A stretch of 64,000 nucleotides of DNA, from the NCBI RefSeq assembly GCF_900112415.1, contig NZ_FOLV01000008.1:1-64000 (forward strand), written 5' to 3'. Every line of letters starts with the position of its first letter. Position 1 is the stretch's first letter. A program made the position numbers and the translations under genes. The DNA comes from Bacillus sp. 491mf (GTDB lineage Bacteria > Bacillota > Bacilli > Bacillales > Bacillaceae_G). Shown here one piece after another: positions 8,261 through 16,444 of this stretch. The notes under the pieces are model-generated. The model worked only from the letters and a program-made list of their open reading frames with translations, ran no database searches and was not told where the DNA came from.

Positions 8261-8737
8261 TTATTGAAACCAACGATAAAACTTCCATATAAAAAGCAGG
8301 AAAATCATATATCCAAAAAAGGAATATGAATGATGCCATGCTTCGCTATGAATAAACCATCCTAGCTGCTCCGCAAACCGTTCAGAAATACTCATACAAA
8401 GTCCAATCAAAATGATAAATATGATTTTTGAAAATGTAGGTAACATTTTCATAATCCACACAAAAAGAGCAGTAGAAGTAGGTAATATGAATAACGTAAA
8501 TGCGATATTAATTGTAAATATATGCGGGAAGGGTCTCACTGGAAAGGCATACATTTGTTTATGGACAAATAGTAAGTCTAAATATGTTCCGATTAAACAA
8601 GAGACAATGATCGTGGCTACAATAGCTTTCAGGTTATTCCTCCCCTGCTTCTTCTCGGAGCAAGACATTTTTTTTGACCAAGATGGCAAGCTCAATTTTT
8701 TCAAGCGTTTTGCAGTATTCGTTATAAATCCTTCCAT
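8261..8737 (-). CDS. Small four-helix membrane protein
   Basis: A 158-residue protein with four predicted membrane helices (starting near AIVATIIVSCLIG, HIFTINIAFTLFI, FSKIIFIILIGLC and YSFFGYMIFLLF) and a Trp/Tyr-rich end. The SERFAEQLGW...YSFF pattern recalls the CBO0543 family, but that is tentative. The start at 8737 has AAGGGAG 9 bp ahead and gives a 104-bp overlap with the DUF2515 gene; an ATG at 8668 would cut the overlap to 35 bp but lacks a clear ribosome site. The overlap implies co-expression with DUF2515. Function unknown. Confidence 0.65.
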   Translation of the reverse strand: MEGFITNTAKRLKKLSLPSWSKKMSCSEKKQGRNNLKAIVATIIVSCLIGTYLDLLFVHKQMYAFPVRPFPHIFTINIAFTLFILPTSTALFVWIMKMLPTFSKIIFIILIGLCMSISERFAEQLGWFIHSEAWHHSYSFFGYMIFLLFIWKFYRWFQ

Positions 8738-9824
8738 CTGTACTTTCTCCCTTATCGATTAAATAATCCATAATGCGCCAGTCTTCAAACCAGTCTTCAC
8801 TTTCCGCTTCTTCATGATTAAGGTCTTTCCATGCGTATATTAATCGTGGGCTATATAAGCGATTCGCACCTTTTCTTAATTGGCAGTTTTTTATTCTGCG
8901 CTCATAAAAGGCACGAGAGAATGATTCGTTTACATCATAAAACAAATGCGGCCAGTAGTCTTTTCTTGAGCCAGTATGTGGATGATCATGAGTCCAGTTT
9001 ATTACCCTTTGTAAGATGTTCTCGCGGCGAAATAATAGTGAGTATAATCGTTTTCCAAGTAGAATTCGTTCATGGAGAGAGGTAAAATGTTTCATCGTAT
9101 CACCGAATAGCAGTGTTTTTTGTTTAGTCTCATCTTTATAAAATGGAAAGAGAATATGATTAAAGCGGAAAAAATCGTAAAGTTTGAATACAATACTATT
9201 CAGTACAGTCTTTTTAAAATGTTCATTTTGAATAACCCTTTTTTCTAAATAGCTTTGTTCATTAATGACGGTGGCAATGGCTAATGTATAGCGGTCACCT
9301 GTTCTCCAAAAATAGTTCCATATCGTTTCCATAAACGTTGATACATGAAAAAAGGGTAGAAGATAGAATAAATTTTTTGATCTTTTTACACTTTGTTCGT
9401 ACAACAAAAATTGCGGATATACATCCTTGAAGATTAACCAGTTACCTCGTTCTAAAAAAGAAAAGAAGGTGAGTTGATCTTTCTCTGACAATAGTCTAGT
9501 ATATAACTCCCCTTTTAAATCGGTCATATTCCAACCGCCATTACGCGATACCATATGTCCAAGCAATGCCCATTGTATTTCTGGGTATCGAAGGTAAAAA
9601 CGATAATAAGCGTGCGTTCGCGTCACGTTATTTTTGTTGTGCCCAATTGTTTGTTCTTTAATTTTATGAATTAGCATTGTTTCTTCTTCTGTTAACTTCC
9701 ATGTTTTAACGGGAAGCTGTTTGTTTTCGCATTTTTTCTGTAGTTCATTTTTTACATCTAAAAGAGAATGCGGCATTGGTTTGGAAAAGTCGTTCCATTT
9801 CTTTTTCCGATCGTTTTGGTGCAT
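8634..9824 (-). CDS. DUF2515 family protein (YppC-like)
   Basis: A 396-residue soluble protein with many aromatic and basic residues (for example FFLERGNWLIFKD-like segments and TGDRYTLAIATVINEQSYLE). The N-terminal part LTEEETMLIHKIKEQTIGHNKNNVTRT and overall length fit DUF2515, the family of B. subtilis YppC, whose role is unknown. No catalytic motif is evident. Its 3' end overlaps a small membrane protein gene, so the pair may act together at the membrane. Confidence 0.7.
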   Translation of the reverse strand: MHQNDRKKKWNDFSKPMPHSLLDVKNELQKKCENKQLPVKTWKLTEEETMLIHKIKEQTIGHNKNNVTRTHAYYRFYLRYPEIQWALLGHMVSRNGGWNMTDLKGELYTRLLSEKDQLTFFSFLERGNWLIFKDVYPQFLLYEQSVKRSKNLFYLLPFFHVSTFMETIWNYFWRTGDRYTLAIATVINEQSYLEKRVIQNEHFKKTVLNSIVFKLYDFFRFNHILFPFYKDETKQKTLLFGDTMKHFTSLHERILLGKRLYSLLFRRENILQRVINWTHDHPHTGSRKDYWPHLFYDVNESFSRAFYERRIKNCQLRKGANRLYSPRLIYAWKDLNHEEAESEDWFEDWRIMDYLIDKGESTDGRIYNEYCKTLEKIELAILVKKNVLLREEAGEE

Positions 9825-10010
9825 TCCTCATCCTCCCGTTAACATGAATGTTCTTGTATCATTTTATTACAAACGTGGAGAATAAATGATGATTGTTTCT
9901 TATTATTATCACTATTAAACCAATGGAGTAAAATATAATTTTCATCCTAAGGCTAAGATTATTTTTGGGTTTGCTGTTTGTTTCATGTAGTTTTGAAATA
10001 AAGTTTGATA
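9825..10010. other. Upstream region of DUF2515, no gene seen
   Basis: AT-rich sequence between the DUF2515 start and an orphan hairpin. No supported open frame on either strand. Confidence 0.3.
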
Positions 10011-10055
10011 AAAAATATCCTCTTCGGTAGTATATCTGTAAGAGGGTATTTTTTA
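10011..10055 (+). terminator. Orphan terminator hairpin
   Basis: AATATCCTCTT pairs with AAGAGGGTATT and is followed by TTTT on the + strand, yet no + strand gene precedes it. It may be left over from a lost gene. Confidence 0.5.
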
Positions 10056-10108
10056 CTTTTCTGAATTTTCTTAGGTGTTATATTTTATAAATCCAAAGTT
10101 AGGTATGT

Positions 10109-10251
10109 GAAGAATATGCAAAAGAAAATCCGGATGTGAAAGGAGTGGCGAAAGAAAATTTATTTATTTAAGTGATACGATTACCAGGAGAAAATATATA
10201 GTTGCAGAGGTTTATTCAGCGAATGGAAAAAGAGTCAATATTATAAAGTGA
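10109..10251 (+). pseudogene. Possible gene relic ending in bcr1
   Basis: Two adjacent frames look like protein: EEYAKENPDVKGVAKENLFI followed by a stop, then DTITRRKYIVAEVYSANGKR... in another frame, ending at a TGA that lies inside the bcr1 end (ATAAAGTGA). No start codon or intact frame remains. It is best read as the frameshifted tail of a lost gene, not identified. Confidence 0.35.
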
Positions 10252-10397
10252 AACTTTAATCAGTGGGGGTTCCTCATCCCCCACTGATTATTAGTTGAAC
10301 CAATCGGGCTTTTACGGACAGTTATCCTCCACCTATCTTCTTCGCTTCTCTCTCAATCTTGAGGTGGGGGTCTTACTGTCCGTTAATGCGGGATAAA
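10243..10397. repeat. bcr1-type repeat, full length (155 bp)
   Basis: Bounded by ATAAA at 10243-10247 and 10393-10397. It begins GTGAAACTTTAATCAGTGGG and ends TGTCCGTTAATGCGGG, with an inner hairpin (CCACCT.../AGGTGGGGG) and an outer one (AATCAGTGGGGG/CCCCCACTGATT). The 155-bp length and the ATAAA (TTTAT) flanks agree with the bcr1 element described in the B. cereus group. Confidence 0.85.
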
Positions 10398-10469
10398 GGT
10401 TGAAAGAGAGAATCTTTAGATATGTAAGGGCAGATAAAAAGATATTCCACCAACTAAAGGGGTGAAGGT

Positions 10470-11159
10470 ATGGCTAAAAAAACACATATTTTAGTAGTTG
10501 AAGATGACAATGAGATTAATCAATTACTATGCAATATTATTAGGAAAAATGGATATTCCCCCCAACCTGTTTTCTCCGGAACTGAAGCAGTTATTTATAT
10601 TGAAAAACAAGATTGGCAATTAATACTCTTGGATTTAATGCTCCCAGGTATGGATGGGGAAAGGATATTAGAAAAAATAAGTGACACAAAGCAAACACCT
10701 GTAATTATTATTTCAGCTAAAGGAGAGCTACAAACAAAAATATCAGCTTTACGAGGGGGAGCCGACGATTTTATCACTAAGCCTTTTGATATTGAAGAGG
10801 TTTCTGCAAGAATTGACTCACACTTACGAAGATACAATCGTTTAAAAGAACCTATGTTCACTAACCGTTTACAATATAAAGATATTTATTTAGACATGGA
10901 TACGAAGACTGTATATGTTAATCATTCATTACTCTCTTTAACAGCTAAAGAATATGCCATTTTAGAACTCCTCATGTCTTATCCTAAAAAGGTCTTTACA
11001 AAAATGAACCTATTTGAAAATGTATGGGGAGAGGAATTTTTAGGGGATGACAATGCGATTAATGTTCATTTGAGTCATTTAAGAAAGAAACTACTGGAGG
11101 CTAATCCAGATGGAGAATATATTGAAACGATTTGGGGTATGGGATATCGATTGAAATAA
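10470..11159 (+). CDS. OmpR/PhoB-family response regulator
   Basis: A 229-residue two-component regulator. The receiver domain has the acidic pocket VVEDDN, the phospho-acceptor Asp55 in LILLDLMLPGMDG, and the conserved Lys in DFITKPFD. The C-terminal winged helix includes LTAKEYAILELLMSYPKKVFTK and ends GMGYRLK. Its probable partner is the kinase at 13087-14001, separated from it by an ABC exporter pair, an arrangement typical of peptide-antibiotic sensing and resistance systems in Firmicutes. It probably activates the promoter at 11213-11260. Confidence 0.93.
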   Translation: MAKKTHILVVEDDNEINQLLCNIIRKNGYSPQPVFSGTEAVIYIEKQDWQLILLDLMLPGMDGERILEKISDTKQTPVIIISAKGELQTKISALRGGADDFITKPFDIEEVSARIDSHLRRYNRLKEPMFTNRLQYKDIYLDMDTKTVYVNHSLLSLTAKEYAILELLMSYPKKVFTKMNLFENVWGEEFLGDDNAINVHLSHLRKKLLEANPDGEYIETIWGMGYRLK

Positions 11160-11212
11160 AGTTGGATTTTCACTTAAACATACATCTGTCTTTGTCATAA
11201 AAAACTTAAGTC

Positions 11213-11260
11213 TTTCTTAAGGGATTTCTTTATTATTTCTTATGTGTTCCTCCCTATACT
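11213..11260 (+). promoter_or_regulatory. Promoter with three TTTCTTW direct repeats
   Basis: TTTCTTA, TTTCTTT and TTTCTTA begin at 11213, 11225 and 11236, that is 12 and 11 bp apart. They lead into a possible -10 TATACT at 11255-11260. OmpR-family regulators bind direct repeats spaced about 10-11 bp overlapping or just ahead of the -35 box. This is the likely target of the regulator encoded upstream. Confidence 0.55.
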
Positions 11261-11295
11261 AGAATTATCCTATAAGAAAGGCGGTACATTACGCT

Positions 11296-12219
11296 ATGAA
11301 TGAGTTTGTGTTAAAGACTCGTAATCTTTCTAAAAAATATCAGGGGGATTTTGCCATTAAAGATGTCAATCTTACCGTTAGAAAAGGTGAAATTTATGGA
11401 TTTATTGGACAAAATGGCGCCGGTAAATCAACATTCCTTCGTTTAGCAACGGGGCTTTCCTTTCCCACAAATGGAACAGTAGAATTATTTGGGATCAGTG
11501 ATCAGAAAGAAATGACGAAAGCGCTAAAACGTGTAGGAGCCATCATTGAATCTCCTGCCCTCTATCCACAAATGACTGCGTTTCAAAATTTAGAGGTACA
11601 CCGCTTGCAAAAGGGCATTCCTGGAAAAGAGTGTATAAAGAAGACACTGGAATTGGTTGGCCTCCAACATACTGGAAAGAAAAAGACTAAAAACTTTTCC
11701 TTAGGTATGAAACAACGACTAGGTTTAGCTATAGCCTTACTTGGTGAACCAGAGTTTTTAATTTTAGATGAACCAACCAATGGATTAGATCCAACTGGTA
11801 TTATTGAACTTAGGGAACTTCTAAAAAGACTAAATAAAGAAAAAGGACTAACCATTTTAATTTCTAGTCACATTTTGAATGAGCTCCATCAATTAGCTAC
11901 TCATTATGGCATTATTCACAAAGGGAAATTGTTAGAACAACTATCATCCAGGGAAATGAACGACAAGTGTAGAAAATATATTCATATTAAGGTTGATAGC
12001 CCCCAGCAAGCTGCCGTAATCATTGAATCAAAGCTTGAAACAACAAATTTTGAAGTCATGCCAGATGATACAATTAAGTTGTATGAACATATAGATACTT
12101 CAGCAAAAGTATCTAAAGTTTTATCAATGAACGGCCTTACCATTGAACAATTTGCTCTAATGGGTGACACATTAGAAAATTACTTTACAAAGTTAATTGG
12201 TGGTGAGGATCGTGAATAA
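11296..12219 (+). CDS. ABC transporter ATP-binding protein (BcrA-type)
   Basis: A 307-residue ATPase. Walker A is GQNGAGKST, the signature is FSLGMKQRL, Walker B with D-loop is FLILDEPTNGLD and the switch His is in SSHIL. The signature and the C-terminal extension resemble the bacitracin/lantibiotic exporter ATPases (BcrA, LanF). Its stop overlaps the permease start by 8 bp, so translation is coupled. With the flanking regulator and kinase it likely gives resistance to a cell-envelope-active peptide. Confidence 0.92.
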   Translation: MNEFVLKTRNLSKKYQGDFAIKDVNLTVRKGEIYGFIGQNGAGKSTFLRLATGLSFPTNGTVELFGISDQKEMTKALKRVGAIIESPALYPQMTAFQNLEVHRLQKGIPGKECIKKTLELVGLQHTGKKKTKNFSLGMKQRLGLAIALLGEPEFLILDEPTNGLDPTGIIELRELLKRLNKEKGLTILISSHILNELHQLATHYGIIHKGKLLEQLSSREMNDKCRKYIHIKVDSPQQAAVIIESKLETTNFEVMPDDTIKLYEHIDTSAKVSKVLSMNGLTIEQFALMGDTLENYFTKLIGGEDRE

Positions 12220-13015
12220 TTTAATCCAAGCAGAGTTGTTTAAACTAAGAAGAAATAAGGTATTTTGGACACTAATTGTTTTACTCTCTATAGGAGGGAT
12301 CGGCTATACAACCTTATTGTATTTGGCCTCAAAAGGAATCATCTACCTTATCATTGGCAAGGGGCTTTTTATAGGTGGACCAGATAAGGGGCCCGCACTT
12401 AAAACTTCTGGATCAGAAATATTAATGATAACACTGTTTCAGAATCCGTTCTCTCTAACACTAATTATGAGTACGTTGGCGGGTTTTTTCATCTCTAATG
12501 ATTATGCAACAGGAGTAATGAAGAACACTGCTTTAAGTGGAAATAACAGGATGCAAATATTTATTGCAAAATTCATTACCTATGCCTTGGGTATCACTAT
12601 TATTTGCTGCATTTGGCCAACTATTGCTACAGTAGGTTCTACTATACTATTTGGTTTTTGGAAAGTATCCGACCATTCTATATTCATTTATATCATGAAA
12701 ACGGTTTGTTTATATCTTTTACAACTCATTGCATTTTCTTCCATTATCTTGTTTGTTGCAATTGTAGTGGAAGAGAGCGGTAAAGCTATTATTATTTCAA
12801 TAGGGGTTATATTATTTGTTTATTTTGGTAGTTTACTTTTAGGACAATCTTTTTCCATTGTAAGCAAATTATATCAATATACAGTATTCTACCAACTGTA
12901 TGAAATAGGAAATCTAAGCATTAATATAATGAAATCTATCCTAACTGCAATCGGTACGGCTCTCGTATTTTTTCTTTTAGGAAGTATAGCCTTCAAAAAG
13001 AAAGAAATAAAGTGA
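12212..13015 (+). CDS. ABC-2 type permease (BcrB/LanE-like)
   Basis: A membrane protein of about 267 residues with six hydrophobic segments; the N-terminal AELFKLRRNKVFW is typical of lantibiotic-immunity permeases. The GTG at 12212 is preferred to an ATG at 12197 because of the upstream GGTGAGG and the short overlap with the ATPase. Its stop TGA (13013-13015) lies inside a short bcr1 repeat, so the last codons (ATA AAG TGA) match the repeat end. It probably pairs with the ATPase before it. Confidence 0.85.
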   Translation: MNNLIQAELFKLRRNKVFWTLIVLLSIGGIGYTTLLYLASKGIIYLIIGKGLFIGGPDKGPALKTSGSEILMITLFQNPFSLTLIMSTLAGFFISNDYATGVMKNTALSGNNRMQIFIAKFITYALGITIICCIWPTIATVGSTILFGFWKVSDHSIFIYIMKTVCLYLLQLIAFSSIILFVAIVVEESGKAIIISIGVILFVYFGSLLLGQSFSIVSKLYQYTVFYQLYEIGNLSINIMKSILTAIGTALVFFLLGSIAFKKKEIK

Positions 13016-13060
13016 AACTTCCATCAGTGGGGGGCTTACTGCACGTTAATGCGGGATAAA
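13007..13060. repeat. Short bcr1-type repeat (54 bp) at the permease stop codon
   Basis: ATAAA at 13007-13011 and 13056-13060 enclose GTGAAACTTCCATCAGTGG and the right end ACGTTAATGCGGG. It keeps both ends of the 155-bp form but lacks the centre. It sits between the permease and kinase genes and supplies the permease stop codon. Confidence 0.75.
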
Positions 13061-13086
13061 ATAATTAAGGTAGTAGGTGAGGAAAA

Positions 13087-14001
13087 TTGCTTTTCATAAT
13101 GCTTTTTATAACGATTCTATCTATCATACTGGCAGTAATTTTTCTCACACGTTTATTTTTAATAAAAAAAGAGTTACGGAGTATGACAAGTACACTTAAA
13201 AACTATGCTAATCAAAGAAGCAACCATAAATTAGATATACAACTAATAGATAAGAATATTGAAGAACTTGCTTTTGAAATCAATCATTTAATTGAACATA
13301 TAGCACAAGCAAACATTGATAAAGCACGTACCGAAAATGAATTAAAACAAGCTATCTCTAACATATCCCATGATTTAAGAACGCCACTTACGTCCATTAT
13401 AGGGTATATTCAATTTTTAGAATTGCGTGGAATTACCACGGAAGAAAGAGAACATTATTTAGCTATTGTAAAAAATAAAACGAAACGTTTACAAACTTTA
13501 ATAAATGATTTTTTCGAACTGTCTGTCATAGATTCTAATGATTATCACTTAAGCCCTCAATTAGTAAAAATGAACCATTTAACATGGGAGATCTTAGTTG
13601 GTTTTTATGATCAATTTAACAAGAAGAAAATGGAACCAACGATTTGTATACAGCGCGAGGAAATACAAATAATGGATGATGAAGCGGCAATTAAACGTGT
13701 CATGGAAAATCTTATTAACAATGCACTTAATCATGCTAGTGGAAATATATCAATCACCCTAAAAAGGGAAACTTCATCAGTCATATTCATGATTAGTAAT
13801 GACGTTGCAAATGTAAGTCAACAAGACATACCTTTGCTTTTTGACCGATTTTATACGATCAATCATCATCGATCTGAAAAAGGGACTGGATTAGGTTTAT
13901 CTATTGCGAAAACTCTGATGTTAAAAATGGGTGGGTCTCTTCAAGCAGAATTAAAAGAAGGGCGACTTCATATGATATGTAGGTGGAAAGTTCAAGATTA
14001 A
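13087..14001 (+). CDS. Sensor histidine kinase
   Basis: A 304-residue membrane kinase. One N-terminal membrane helix (residues 1-25) and no sizeable extracellular loop are seen. The H-box is ISNISHDLRTPLTSIIGY (His95), the N-box LINNALNHA, F-box LLFDRFY and G-box GTGLGLSIA. The start is a TTG with AGGTGAGG only 4 bp away; an ATG at 13099 is possible. Kinases without an outer sensor often sense through their ABC transporter, fitting the operon. It should phosphorylate the regulator at 10470-11159. Confidence 0.9.
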   Translation: MLFIMLFITILSIILAVIFLTRLFLIKKELRSMTSTLKNYANQRSNHKLDIQLIDKNIEELAFEINHLIEHIAQANIDKARTENELKQAISNISHDLRTPLTSIIGYIQFLELRGITTEEREHYLAIVKNKTKRLQTLINDFFELSVIDSNDYHLSPQLVKMNHLTWEILVGFYDQFNKKKMEPTICIQREEIQIMDDEAAIKRVMENLINNALNHASGNISITLKRETSSVIFMISNDVANVSQQDIPLLFDRFYTINHHRSEKGTGLGLSIAKTLMLKMGGSLQAELKEGRLHMICRWKVQD

Positions 14002-14011
14002 ACGGTAATTT

Positions 14012-14028
14012 ATAAAGTGAAACTTTAT
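14012..14028. repeat. bcr1 end fragment
   Basis: ATAAAGTGAAACTTTAT is identical to the first 16 bases of the bcr1 copies and lies 11 bp after the kinase stop. No other part of the element is present. Confidence 0.5.
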
Positions 14029-14046
14029 ATTGTTGTTATTTAATGT

Positions 14047-14077
14047 AAAAAAAGATCTTCATTAACGAAGATCTTTT
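14047..14077. terminator. Bidirectional terminator between kinase and GNAT genes
   Basis: AAAAGATCTTC pairs with GAAGATCTTTT around six bases. It can end the + strand kinase operon and the - strand acetyltransferase operon. Confidence 0.8.
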
Positions 14078-14112
14078 ACTTGTTTTGCCGAGGTATTATA
14101 AATTTGTCTATA

Positions 14113-14679
14113 TCATTTATAATCTTCTTGAAGAACACTATATATTTCTAAATCAACAATTCCCTTCCCAGACCATAAAGTAGCTTGTCTTAATACTCCT
14201 TCTTTTGTGAATCCGTTCTTTAAAAGTACCTTCTTTGATATGTCATTTTCCGGCATAACCTCAGCTTGTATTCTATTTATATGGACATCCTCGAATAAAA
14301 ACTTTACAACTGCATAAACTGCTTCAGATGCAATCCCTTTTCCCCAGTATTCTTCCGCTAAAAAGTATCCGATTGTGACCATATTTACCTTTCGATTAAA
14401 ATCCATCGCTTCAATAATTCCAACCAATGTATCACTATTATTCTTTTGAAAAATCCCCCACTTAATTCTACTTTGTTTGTTGTAGTCTCTCTCAAAGTGT
14501 TGAATCATTTTACTTACCGTCTTCAAATTATGTTTCGGGATAATTCCGCAGTATTCAAATACTTTATCGTTACTATAGATTGCATATACGTCCTGTAAAT
14601 GAACATCTTCAATCTTCTTTAATACTAAATTCGTAGATTCCAAAATCGGAAATTCTTCAAAAGCTATTTCAAGATCCAT
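14113..14679 (-). CDS. GNAT acetyltransferase, RimJ/RimL type
   Basis: A 188-residue GNAT protein. The acetyl-CoA loop is in FLAEEYWGKGIASEAV, and the N-terminal strand pattern LVLKKIEDVHLQDVYAIYSN is that of the RimJ/RimL/YdaF group, which acetylates amino-terminal residues or small amines. It is the last gene of a minus-strand run with the PP2C-like and HIT genes, 30 bp after the former. The substrate is unknown. Confidence 0.85.
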   Translation of the reverse strand: MDLEIAFEEFPILESTNLVLKKIEDVHLQDVYAIYSNDKVFEYCGIIPKHNLKTVSKMIQHFERDYNKQSRIKWGIFQKNNSDTLVGIIEAMDFNRKVNMVTIGYFLAEEYWGKGIASEAVYAVVKFLFEDVHINRIQAEVMPENDISKKVLLKNGFTKEGVLRQATLWSGKGIVDLEIYSVLQEDYK

Positions 14680-14709
14680 GTTACTCCCCTTCTTTATAAG
14701 TATTAAGCT

Positions 14710-15549
14710 TTACTTTTGAAATATTTGATCGCTTGGATAAGTAGATGGTAAAGAATTTATATAATCCCAACTTATAATCGTCGCACTATCTCTCCCATGC
14801 TGCTGATGTACATGCTGTAATACTGTTTCGATACAATTAGCTAGTTGTATGTTCTTTTTATCTGCATAGAGATCTGTATATAAATTGAATGGTTTTTCGT
14901 AATATTGTTCCCCGCATTCTAATAGACCATCTGTTACCATTACAATACGGTTATGCCCTGTTCGCAACTCTCGAACTCCAGATGAATAACAAGGAACTGG
15001 TAATGAAAATGTATTGATAAAGCCAATCCATTCATAGAAGTTTCGTTGATTCAGAGTGTACTGACCTAATTTATGCAATTCATCATGCAAAAGATATACT
15101 AAACAATCCCCAACGGATAACCACCAGAGATAGTTTGCTTTTCGTACACAAATTAAACAAGCCGTCTCTCCTTTTATCCGCTGACAAGATTGTTGAAATG
15201 ATTCAGATGAAAAAATAGATAATATATGTCTTTCCACAGATTTAAATATCGTTTCTATCGGTTCATCTAACAAGATTTTTAGATTAGAAAACTCATTTTG
15301 CATCGTTTGTACTAATAATGCTGTACTTTCCGCACTATAATGAGCATCTAGAATCATAGCGAGTTCCCAGTCGTTATGTGCCCATACTAATGCCCCGTCT
15401 TCGTTCTTTTTAGCACCAGCAGTTTTGTTTCCGCCATATCTCCCGATGATTACATCGCCGCATTGATCAATTTTCACTTGATCGATACACATCTCTTCAT
15501 TCCCTACCCATGAAAATTGCAGAACTTTATCCGTTATATTCATATTCAT
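14710..15549 (-). CDS. PP2C-like protein phosphatase
   Basis: A 279-residue soluble protein with PPM/PP2C motifs: GRYGGNKTAGAKKNEDGALV near the N-terminus, LAMILDAH (metal Asp), MVTDGLLE and GRDSATIISWDY near the end. Some motifs are weaker than in PrpC or SpoIIE, so activity is likely but not certain. The start overlaps the HIT gene by 23 bp (ATG 15549, or 15543), pointing to coupled translation. It may dephosphorylate Ser/Thr residues or act as a metabolite phosphatase. Confidence 0.75.
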   Translation of the reverse strand: MNMNITDKVLQFSWVGNEEMCIDQVKIDQCGDVIIGRYGGNKTAGAKKNEDGALVWAHNDWELAMILDAHYSAESTALLVQTMQNEFSNLKILLDEPIETIFKSVERHILSIFSSESFQQSCQRIKGETACLICVRKANYLWWLSVGDCLVYLLHDELHKLGQYTLNQRNFYEWIGFINTFSLPVPCYSSGVRELRTGHNRIVMVTDGLLECGEQYYEKPFNLYTDLYADKKNIQLANCIETVLQHVHQQHGRDSATIISWDYINSLPSTYPSDQIFQK

Positions 15550-15997
15550 TCACCAAATACATTTTGATCCTTTCGCATAATTGTTCGATTTCTTTTTCTC
15601 TTCCTAGAGGCGCCCCTGGCCAAGTTGCAATTTTTGCTGGAGACCAAAACTCTTGCGGTGTGTTCGGATAACGCGGGATAAGATGCATATGCATATGTGG
15701 TACGCCATTTCCAGATACAAATGCATAAATATGTTCCGCATCTTCGCATTTTTTTAAAGCCCGGCTCACTTTACTAACAATGAGCCCGAATGCTTGCGCT
15801 TCCTTTTCACTCATTTCCGCTAATCCTGGTATATGTCTTTTCGTATCGATCATCAGATAGCCTAAATATGTTTCCTCTTCTTCCCAATAAACATGTCCAA
15901 CATAGACAAAGTCATCTTCATAAATGACATCGCCTGGTACGGATATCCTACCTTCGTGTTTCTGACAAATAAAACAGTTTTGATCATGAGAAAACAT
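15527..15997 (-). CDS. HIT family hydrolase
   Basis: A 156-residue histidine-triad protein; the active site is PHMHMHLIPRYP (His-x-His-x-His). CFICQKH at the N-terminus, with a later paired residue, may bind zinc. The ATG at 15997 is used because GGGAGG lies 7 bp upstream, not the ATG at 16012. HIT proteins hydrolyse nucleotide phosphoramidates or dinucleoside polyphosphates. It overlaps the PP2C-like gene, so the two probably act in the same condition. Confidence 0.88.
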   Translation of the reverse strand: MFSHDQNCFICQKHEGRISVPGDVIYEDDFVYVGHVYWEEEETYLGYLMIDTKRHIPGLAEMSEKEAQAFGLIVSKVSRALKKCEDAEHIYAFVSGNGVPHMHMHLIPRYPNTPQEFWSPAKIATWPGAPLGREKEIEQLCERIKMYLVNEYEYNG

Positions 15998-16062
15998 ACA
16001 TGTACCTCCCATTTTTAAAATAGAAAAACGTATACATCTAAAGGTACTTCCCTGTTCATATG

Positions 16063-16410
16063 TTACACATTGCCCATTACAGTTGATTCTAAAGCTTCGT
16101 TTCTCATTTCCAATATATATCCCTTTAACACATGGTCTCTCCCGCCATTTTTTTCGTACCAGTCTTCAATACGTTTAAGATGAGCCTCGTCACTTCTAAT
16201 TTTGGATTCAATTTCTACATAATCCTCGTAACTGTCATATTCCCATATAGCGAAAATTTCTATGGTATCATCACCATTATCCTTCATCCATCGACCTATA
16301 AGCCGTGAACCATATTTCAGTTGATTCGGTAAATTTGTTTCATTAAAATGCCTGTTAAAAATCTCGACAAACTCGCTTTTTACAATATAAAACTTTCTTC
16401 TATAAAACAT
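16063..16410 (-). CDS. NIPSNAP family protein
   Basis: A 115-residue protein starting MFYRRKFYIV after a GGGGGG ribosome site (an upstream ATG at 16443 is less likely). The strand-helix pattern, RLIGRWMKD...IFAIWEYDSYEDY, is that of the NIPSNAP dimeric alpha-beta barrel group, small proteins of unclear function. It lies 34 bp after the P1 peptidase gene on the same strand and is likely co-transcribed with it. Confidence 0.75.
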   Translation of the reverse strand: MFYRRKFYIVKSEFVEIFNRHFNETNLPNQLKYGSRLIGRWMKDNGDDTIEIFAIWEYDSYEDYVEIESKIRSDEAHLKRIEDWYEKNGGRDHVLKGYILEMRNEALESTVMGNV

Positions 16411-16444
16411 AAAGCCCCCCTGTCGATGACAATACATTGCCAAT

